Below, one piece after another: positions 56,556 through 64,000 of a stretch of 64,000 nucleotides of DNA; position 1 is the stretch's first letter, and the number at the start of each line of letters is the position of its first letter. The notes under the pieces were generated by a model that ran no database searches, was not told the origin of the DNA, and worked only from the letters and a program-made list of their open reading frames with translations. Location: NCBI GenBank assembly GCA_023055425.1, contig JALGPY010000008.1, positions 21,487,359 to 21,551,358 on the forward strand, given 5' to 3'. The translations under genes and the position numbers were made by a program. Source of the stretch: Linanthus parryae (taxonomy: Eukaryota > Streptophyta > Magnoliopsida > Ericales > Polemoniaceae).

Positions 56556-56939
56556 CTAAACATTCTCTCTCGTGATAAAAGAAATGCAGTAGATGATAAT
56601 CCTAAGGGGTGGGTGGGTGTGGAAATACTCCTCGTCATCCGTAGTGAACATAAGTTCGATATCGGTAGGATCAATCGCAATCTCTTCCGCTTCGTTAATT
56701 TCTTCATGCTCAATCTCTTCAATATTATCAATCTCGTCCATGTCAGCATCCCAATCTATAAACTCCTCCTGTGCATCCTCATCTTGGTTTTCAAATTGGT
56801 CTTGCTTATCTCCTTGGTCCTCGTCCAAGTCTATGTTCGGAAAGAAGAGAAGAGTAGTCTCGGAAGTGTTGTAGACCGCGCATACACTCATAATCTCAAC
56901 GAGAATAAGTTTAAGGAATTTAAAGCAAGTATGTAACAT
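56556..56939 (-). CDS. Acidic leader ORF of Gypsy E (127 codons), doubtful
   Basis: Between PBS and gag. Contains a long Asp/Glu-rich run (NIDLDEDQGDKQDQFENQDE and onward to TTDDEEYFHTHPP). No family is recognised. It could be an upstream ORF of the element or a decayed captured fragment. The complementary strand gives serine-rich artefact frames. Confidence 0.3.
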   Translation of the reverse strand: MLHTCFKFLKLILVEIMSVCAVYNTSETTLLFFPNIDLDEDQGDKQDQFENQDEDAQEEFIDWDADMDEIDNIEEIEHEEINEAEEIAIDPTDIELMFTTDDEEYFHTHPPLRIIIYCISFITRENV

Positions 56940-57195
56940 GAATACACTAACAAATTAGCAAGTCTCGGCCACATAGCAACTATCCCTTCACAATTAATAG
57001 GGATTAACAAATAATCACACAAACATTTGGGAACCTAGAAAGAAAACATGGCTATGCTAACCCACATCCCCAGCTTCTTTAGTTTTAATTTCAGTTTTAG
57101 TTATCCTATGTCCATTTTAAATTTTGAAAAGCTTCCAATTATTTGAATCTTTATTTAATGGAAATCGAAAAGTCGCACTAGCATTGGAACCGTCG

Positions 57196-57207
57196 GCTCT
57201 GATACCA
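57196..57207 (-). promoter_or_regulatory. Primer binding site of Gypsy E
   Basis: Read on the minus strand TGGTATCAGAGC, two bases after the LTR end, the same site as in A, B and the Copia element. Confidence 0.85.
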
Positions 57208-57209
57208 AC

Positions 57210-57893
57210 TGAAACAACCCGGAACCTATGGTTCCTTGCTAGTACAACTTAACGATATCCAAAAAGTACTTTATTGAAACAAAAGAGAAACCTCTAACAA
57301 AGTTCAAAAGGAAATAAAGACGACGAAGATTGAATTTCCAAAAGTGACTAATGCTAACAAATTAACTAGGTGGTTCCTAGCTTGTTATTCGCCTTCAGCT
57401 ATGTGCGCGCGTTCCCCCCACCTTTATTCATAACCTGCGGTTTTCAAATGGCAAAAGCCGACGCAGAAAAAAATTTATCAGTGAAAACTGAGTAAGAAAT
57501 ATACCACAATATGTAAAACAGGGTTTTGGCTGAAAGAATGAAATAGATATAACTCAAGAGATTCACATTTTAGCTTATTAGTTGAGGTGAGGCATATTAG
57601 AGCCCAGCGGGTAACGAATGCCCACAGAGAGGTCACGATGCAATTATATCATCACACAGGTACCTCTTGGGATATCACATTCCATCCCAATTCACCCAGA
57701 AAGCGTTTGTAGGTAGCCCGACACTACCCCGCCCATCACATAGCTAAAGGACCTTAAGTGTCGACACCCCTATACAGTTGTGACCCACACATGCATAGAT
57801 AGTACTCTATAGCTTTCACAATAAACAACCCTGGGACCTCAACACCTCGGTGTATATTGATAACCATGGGGCCGGGTATGTAATCTCATAAGG
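57210..57893 (-). repeat. 5' LTR of Gypsy E (family D), upstream part lost
   Basis: The 3' end TGTTTCA adjoins the PBS. Contains the GTGTCGACAC palindrome (57768-57777). Homology to other D copies stops at 57893, after which unrelated or oppositely oriented sequence begins, so the promoter half of this LTR is missing. Confidence 0.8.
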
Positions 57894-59058
57894 CCGAACC
57901 ATTCAATGGTGGCCGAATGGTTACATTCTTCAATCCATGATGACTCCATTGATGATTTTTAATCAATGGGAAGTAAAGACTCCAATCAATCCTTCCAAAA
58001 CTGAAAATCACCATTAACACCACCCTCCCTAACCCCCAAAACTCATCCCATGAACTTCTTTACCCATCACTATATAAACCCACCTATTCATCCATCCTTA
58101 TTCATTCATTCTCACTTATTCTGACTCACTCTCGCTCTTACTGTCTCCACTGCTCGACCGCCGAAGTAGCGGCAGCAGCATAGTCCACGTCAGCTCTCCG
58201 CCATCATCTCCATTCACGGTGGTCTTCTTCTTCGCACTCCCTCTTCCTTTTCCGGTAAGCACTAAGTTTGCCTCTTTGTTGTTAAGTTGCTTACCCATGT
58301 CACTGTATCTTATTTTCCAAACCTATATGAATGTTTTCAAGTCATCATCTACCCAAATTAGTTGACCATTATGTATATGTCTTTAAATATTGCATGCTTG
58401 GACTTAAAGACATGAGTGTTATGGTGACGTAGTTGTCATATAGGATATGATTTCATTGTGGTGTGATTTTGCTATATATTAATTAGGGATAATTGCGTAA
58501 TTGTAGACTCTGGCTTCGTAGACGATCAGTTCGTAGCAGATTCGTACTAGAATTACTAGGACGCCTCTATTGGTTTTGTGCGCTACTCAAGTTCTCGGTA
58601 AGTTCATACGTATAATACCTTGAACTATCAAAATGTGATTTTGGTGTGAGTCACTTTAATTTCTCTATAACTTGTGATACTAGTGTGGTTGTAAAAGAAG
58701 GTTTTTGAAGCATGTTTTGAATAATTCATTTCTTATACACGATGTTTAAAATAGCGACTTTTGTTTTGAATAATAAACTATAATGGGATAGGGATGTACA
58801 GAGGATGTGTGTGGAGGCTACGGCCGGAGGCGCATGTGAGTCGAACCTCCTCGGGTGCTAATCCACATGAGATTACATACCCGGCCCCATGGTTATCAAT
58901 ATACACCGAGGTGTTGAGGTCCCAGGGTTGTTTATTGTGAAAGCTATAGAGTACTAACTATGCATGTGTGGGTCACAACTGTATAGGGGTGTCGACACTT
59001 CAGGTCTTTTAACTATGTGGGTTGAGCGGGGTTGCGGTGGACTTCCCTAAACGATCAG
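57894..59058 (+). repeat. Partial LTR of family D in plus orientation
   Basis: It carries a TATA box (58071-58078), a splice-donor-like CGGTAAGTT (GT at 58598-58599) and a 140-bp segment (58867-59010) that is the near-exact inverse of 57757-57893. The 3' end is cut by the family B insertion at 59059. Together with the minus-oriented LTR it makes a head-to-head pair. Confidence 0.6.
58071..58078 (+). promoter_or_regulatory. Putative TATA box, D LTR
   Basis: TATATAAA in an otherwise CT-rich context, followed by a pyrimidine-rich stretch typical of a plant transcription start. Confidence 0.55.
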
Positions 59059-62000
59059 TGTAATACCCCGTATTTTAGTAGGGGATTATTTAGTAATTTC
59101 GAAAAATAAATGAGAATTTTAAGAAAATGTATATTTTAAACCTATTCTTGACTTATTTTAGTTTCTAAGGTATATGGGTATTATGTGGCACTTACGATTA
59201 TCTAGTATTCTATTTTGGGTTTATTTTATAATTTATTAAAGTTTGGATATCCTTGAATACTTGCTATTTTATTGTCAAAAGTGAAAATAAGATATTTTTT
59301 TTTATTAATTTTGATTAGTTAGTTCCATAAATACCCATCTTGTATATGAAATATTAGAGTTACCTTCAATTTCTAGCATTTGCATGTCAACCCTCATTTT
59401 CTTGTTATTCTAATTTCTACCCCAACTAATTTGTTGGGAGACTTTTAATTTCCACCTCAATCCCCATCCACATTTGACTTTCATATTTCATCCTCACCCA
59501 TGATCAACTATTCTATTTAATATTTACATCCCAATTTCTTCCTCAACTACTTTAGTCAACCCCATTAAAATAAGAGATTCTAGCTGGTCAATTTATATAT
59601 GTATGTATATATTATCTTATTTAATAAACACTTCATCATCTCCATCATCTACACCTCTCATTTTTCACATCTTTTTTCTCTTCAAGAACACTCAAAGGAG
59701 CTCTCTCATATCTCCTCAAACTCCATTCCCGTTTTTGGAGCTTGACCTCCACAAAACTCCACCAAAACTTCATTTCTTAGTCCCCAAATCATGAAAAACT
59801 TGAGTCTAAGTTTAGTATCATCATGGAGGGGAGTTCATTCATCATTCCACTCAAGGATTCAAGGCCAATTTCACTCTTTCATCCACCATCTTCTTGAATC
59901 TTGGGGTAATTTTGCTTCTAGTCTTGAAATCATATATGCATGACTATGTTTAGCTTTGATTGATTGAATTTCACCTTAGATTTCTTCATTTCTATCATTG
60001 ATTCTTTATTTTCATGGTTTGATCAAGAGTTGAACTCCAAAAAATTTGACTTTTTCATGAAACCCACATTAGAACTCATATGCATGTTGTGAATGCCATC
60101 TTCTTTGCATTGTTACCCAAGAGGGTTTTGATCATTTGTGTCAAGAGCATGTAAAGGTCTTATTTAATGCCTAAAATCATGTAATTTTGGGTGAAAATCA
60201 AGTCTCCATAAGTTTCATGTGTCATATAATTGATTTGAACATGTTTTAAGTGCTCTAGGTGAAAATTACACATTTTTACAATCTGACCAGTTTGTGAAAA
60301 ACGTATATTATCTCTAAATTTTGTCTCTGTAGAATTTTTAAATCATTCATATTCTGAAACTAGACTCATAGAGGGTCATTTTGAAAGAAAATTCAACTCC
60401 ATAGCCTTTTTGGTTAGGGAGATATGCTCATTCTAAGTTGCAAGTTTTCTGAAACTCTGTTTTTGGACAAGTTTTACCATTTTTGTTAAAAATCTCATTT
60501 CCAGAAACTTATGGCACCCAATATTTCTTGTGTTGAAACTAGACACATAAGGGATTGATTCTGGAGAAGATGGCCATTTTTACTATTCTCCAAGTAGTAT
60601 TAATTGTTCTTCAAAGTTGAAACTTTCTTCCAAACTTGTCTCTGCATAGCAGTGTTTGTTATTTTTGTAACTTGCGTTTTATGATACCTATTCATGATTT
60701 TCTTGATGTTTCTGAAATTAGACACATATATGTTCATCATACATTAATTTCAAGATTTTAGGAGATGATTTGAATGGTAAATATGGCTCCAAAGTCAGAG
60801 CTACAATTCTGTCCAAAATTGTAGTTTCACATTTTTTAGAAAACTTGAATTTTTGAACTTCTAGGTGTTTTGTTGGACTTATTTTGATAATTAAACATAA
60901 TTATATTTTCATTAGTGACATTTAGGACTATGTGGAATGTAGGTTTTTATTTTATTATGCATGTGTAAATTGGTTATAACGAGTACGTCATACGTGTGAT
61001 TGTAGACATCGACCTCGTAGGAGAGAGCGGTTGTCGTCGGAGTGCTAGGCTTAGTTTCTTGCTTTTAATTGTGCTTCATCTCAGTGGTAAGTACATATGT
61101 ACGGCCTTTTCATATCAAAATCTGCGTATGCGTTTGATGTTTCAAATGAATGTTTGCTATATGAAATAGTATGAGAATGCATGTTTTCCACTCGAAAGTT
61201 GTTAAACTATTTTAATCATCTCCTTTGAGAACTCTCAAAAACTACTTGTGAAATTTTGATATTCTGATTCTGGTTATGTGAAAGAGAAGAAATAAAATAC
61301 CTCTAATAAACTTAAGACGATGTGCAGAGTACTATTATTATGAGAGGCATCAAGCGATCCTCCATTTTCTTATGGCTAAGACCATTAAAGCAATGCTTCT
61401 TATTATTGGATAGAACGTTAATGTTCACAAATCCGCCCCCGATGAGCCAAAATGTATCAAGATATTGAGGCCAAGGGGTTTATAGAGCTATAGAGTGCTA
61501 CTTATACTTGTAAGGGTCACTACGGTATAGGGGTGTCGACACTTAAGGCCTTTTAGCTAATGTTATGAGCGGGGTTGACGAATGGGCTCCCTTAACGCTC
61601 GGGTGAAATAGGGTTTGATAGACCCTAGAAGGAACCCTTAGTGATTATTTCGTGATCCCTCTGTTTACATCGATCCTGCTGGTGGCTCTTGACACGCCTC
61701 AGCTAAATTAAACTGTTGACTGAAGTCGAAATTAAAAATTGACTACTTATTGATGTTGTTTGTGGCTCTTGATATGCCCTAAGCGATTGAAATGAATTGT
61801 AAATCTTGGCTACTCATGAACTACTATCGTTATCAGTTCAAATGAACTTGTTTACTCTGGATATTTTACCAACTACTCGTGATTTCTCAATGTTATTAAA
61901 TTGAGAGGTTTTTGTTACTCGGTTACTTAAAGTTGATCCAAATTCTCCAATATGATAGTTTTACTGTTTAAATCTTCTGATTTGTTTCAACTCATGCTTC

Positions 62001-62318
62001 CGTGCCACTCGTTGCTTTACATATCGTAGTGTGTACTTACTCAGTTTTTACTGATCAATTTCTTCAAAACTGCGTCGGCTTTTGCCATTTTAAAACCGCA
62101 GGTCGTCAATCAAAGTGGGGGATGGGAACGCTGGAACGAGACGAAGAAGTATAGCTTAACTTAGATCACTTAGTAGATCACAAATGTTATGTTTTAAATT
62201 GTACTTATTATCGAAATTTTGTTATGTACATTAAGCGAAATGTAATCTTAATAGTATATTTCTACTTTTGGTTGTCGATTGTCTCTTTAACCCTGAACCG
62301 AGATCCCGGGTTGTTTCA
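59059..62318 (+). repeat. 5' LTR of B
   Basis: Splice donor GT at 61087-61088 (GTGGTAAGTACATATG) and palindrome GTGTCGACAC at 61533-61542. Its first 513 bp are repeated almost exactly at 63488-64000, differing only by a few single-base changes, so the element is young. Confidence 0.85.
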
Positions 62319-63487
62319 GCTGGTATCAGAGCATCGGTTCTCCGGTTAAAGTGACTTTTCGATTTCCATTAGTAGGGAATAAGAAAGATAACACGTTTTC
62401 AAAATTTTAAAATTGATTAGGATATCTCAATTTGGTAATAACAAAGTAAGCAAGCCGCGGGGGATTTTGGGGTACTTACGTATTCTTAAACACGATTTGT
62501 ACCGTACTTGTTGATTAACTGTTACTTGCTAATTGGTATGTTCTCTATGCGGAATCTACTTGCTTATTAATATGTTTGCTATCCATTGAGCATATTTGCT
62601 TACTCTAATCCGTATCCGTGGTCGCTTTATTGGTTATGTTATTTTGTCGACGAGAGAGTAACGACGATTTGACTTAGAAGAACATGAGACCATTTGTTTC
62701 ATACCTTTGAGTGCGAATTTTAAGATAATACCATATTTTGTTTCATTTGGAGTTAAGTCGACTTGGTCGTTTCCAAAATTAGAAAGTTTTGACCCCAATA
62801 AAAAAAGTATTCTTTCAAAAAAAAAAAAGTTTTGAAAAAAAAAGTGTTGGGTGTCGAAATACCAAATGCCAAGTGATGTGGACCACTTTGTTTAGCAGTC
62901 CGCTGGCGTGACTCTTAGTACGACGGTACTATGAGTTGTACCCGCTGTGTAGACTAAGTTGGAACATTTGAAACACATTCGAGTTGTGATGGATAGACAC
63001 GTTGTGTGACGACACATAGTGTTCTTTTCTTCCTCGTATACGTGGAACACTTGAGGTGATTGGTTTATCAAACCCTACACAGGTAAGACAACATTTTTAG
63101 TGCGGATGAGTCCAGTAAAATGACGTGTTAGTTGCGATCAAAGTATTTTGTATCTAAAACTTTTGAGACTTGTTTAAATGCGAAAAAAAAAGAAAAAAAA
63201 AGTTTTCGAATCACTTTGTAAACGTGAGAACTAGTATGTTGGTCTAGATCTTTCAAAATTTAGTGTCGAACTTCTACTGGAGCTAATTGTATTTGAACCC
63301 CTACTATGATACGAGTGAGAAGAGACTTTACCGACCGAGAGCTCGTTCCCGTTAAAATAAGTGAAGCATGTGCATTAGCATTGCAACTCTCATGTGCATT
63401 AGTTGCAATATCGTGAAGCACGTCGTAGTTTTACGCAAAAGTTTTTTTAAGCTTCGGGGACGAAACTTCCTTTTAAGGGGGATATAA
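62319..63487 (+). other. Internal region of B (non-coding)
   Basis: Colinear with the internals of array A over most of its length but more diverged. It contains the same RT-like relic (TKLEHLKHIRVVMD) near 62955 between stops. A-rich tracts occur at 62818-62845 and 63183-63201. Confidence 0.75.
62321..62332 (+). promoter_or_regulatory. Primer binding site of B
   Basis: TGGTATCAGAGC two bases after the LTR end. Confidence 0.85.
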
Positions 63488-64000
63488 TGTAATACCCCGT
63501 ATTTTAGTTGGGGATTATTTAGTAATTTCGAAAAATAAATGAGAATTTTAAGAAAATGTACATTTTAAACCTATTCATGACTTATTTTAGTTTCTAAGGT
63601 ATATGGGTATTATGTGGCACTTACGATTATCTAGTATTCTATTTTGGGTTTATTTTATAATTTATTAAAGTTTGGATATCCTTGAATACTTGCTATTTTT
63701 ATTGTCAAAAGTGAAAATAAGATATTTTTTTTTAATTAATTTTGATTAGTTAGTTCCATAAATACCCATCTTGTATATGAAATATTAGAGTTACCTTCAA
63801 TTTCTAGCATTTGCATGTCAACCCTCATTTTCTTGTTATTCTAATTTCTACCCCAACTAATTTGTTGGGAGACTTTTAATTTCCACCTCAATCCCCATCC
63901 ACATTTGACTTTCATATTTCATCCTCACCCATGATCAACTATTCTATTTAATATTTACATCCCAATTTCTTCCTCAACTACTTTAGTCAACCCCATTAAA
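63488..64000 (+). repeat. 3' LTR of B, partial
   Basis: The first 513 bp of the LTR, with only a few differences from 59059 onward. The rest is beyond the window. Confidence 0.9.

Larger units (their letters stand above)
52798..57209 (-). pseudogene. Ty3/Gypsy Tekay/Del-like element, decayed (gag to integrase start)
   Basis: On the minus strand: PBS (57207-57196); gag from the ATG at 56372 (YYTRRRAREVGTM, YARCPEDQRVGVALFYF, TRFEILMDTYGAA); a Gly/Asn-rich stretch; protease (55052-54555) whose DSG is DYG, ending VILGMDWL; RT (54523-53717) with [16 protein letters not shown] and the catalytic [10 protein letters not shown]; RNase H (from 53708) with [13 protein letters not shown] and [12 protein letters not shown]; and the integrase HHCC start (HYTPYSVHPGGDKLY, then CLTC). 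gag has several in-frame stops at former Trp positions; one-base shifts occur near the zinc knuckle and elsewhere. Integrase core, chromodomain and 3' LTR are missing because F lies at 52797. The VILGMDWL context suggests the Tekay/Del lineage. Confidence 0.88.
59059..64000 (+). mobile_element. Non-coding LTR element, family B (3' LTR runs off the window)
   Basis: 5' LTR 59059-62318 (3260 bp, TGTAATACCCCG...GTTTCA), PBS 62321-62332, internal 62319-63487 (1169 bp), 3' LTR from 63488. Polypurine tract TTTTAAGGGGGATATAA before the 3' LTR. No coding domains. The downstream part of the LTR from about 61084, the PBS and the internal region match family A, while the upstream part does not and instead shows patches of similarity to family C. 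The candidate 5' target sequence is ATCAG; its partner is outside the window. Confidence 0.85.

Noticed and set aside
56593..56936. Serine-rich plus-strand frames
   Set aside because: They are antisense to the acidic leader ORF of Gypsy E, and GAA/GAT codons read as Ser/Ile on the other strand.

Overview
The window looks like nuclear DNA of a flowering plant, probably a eudicot. It is AT-rich, has plant-type F-box and DUF1985 sequences and intron signals, and is built mostly of nested transposable elements. The species cannot be named from the sequence. Only one candidate host gene stands out: a two-exon F-box/LRR gene on the minus strand (4083-5164) whose C-terminal end appears to be missing. 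No rRNA, CRISPR or bacterial-type gene organisation is present.

Layout. 1-5.2 kb: remnants of DNA transposons and LTRs, a well-preserved non-autonomous Mutator-like element with a perfect 9-bp target duplication (1741-3355), a possible CACTA remnant, then the F-box gene. 5.2-13.2 kb: mostly unrecognised non-coding DNA, one Stowaway-like end, one Mutator-like end, and a 3'-truncated LINE endonuclease fragment (10.73-11.59 kb, minus). 13.2-22 kb: a decayed Ty3/Gypsy protease-RT whose reading frame is cut just after the YIDD motif by a 6.7-kb LTR-derived insertion (family C) and resumes at 21121. Next to it lies a 739-bp hAT-type element with a perfect 8-bp target duplication. 22-30.9 kb: two tRNA-like patches, a minus-oriented LTR (family D), and a spliced but broken DUF1985/Ulp1-like gene (26132-30106, minus) surrounded by AGACGAC/GTCGTCT motifs.

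30.9-41.7 kb: a tandem LTR-internal-LTR-internal-LTR array of a non-coding retroelement with 3.6-kb LTRs (family A). 41.7-52.8 kb: a second non-coding LTR element (family F) with 89-bp repeats in its LTRs and a 17-unit minisatellite inside, interrupted by a nearly complete Ty1/Copia element (44503-49988). 52.8-57.9 kb: a decayed Tekay/Del-like Gypsy element on the minus strand, cut in its integrase by the 3' LTR of F. 57.9-59.06 kb: a partial LTR of family D in the opposite orientation. 59.06-64 kb: another non-coding LTR element (family B), whose 3' LTR runs off the window.

How the parts relate. Nesting gives an order of events: Gypsy E is older than F, F is older than the Copia element, and F was probably also hit in its 5' LTR by array A. 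Families A, B and D share a leader module in their LTRs (a strong GGTAAGT splice donor, then a GTGTCGACAC palindrome) and the same initiator-tRNA-Met-type primer site, while their upstream halves differ. B pairs a C-like upstream half with an A-like downstream half. A and B carry no proteins and would depend on enzymes of an autonomous relative; Gypsy E has the same primer site and a related LTR, but its own coding region is broken. All boundaries and identities come from reading by eye; no alignment program or database was used.
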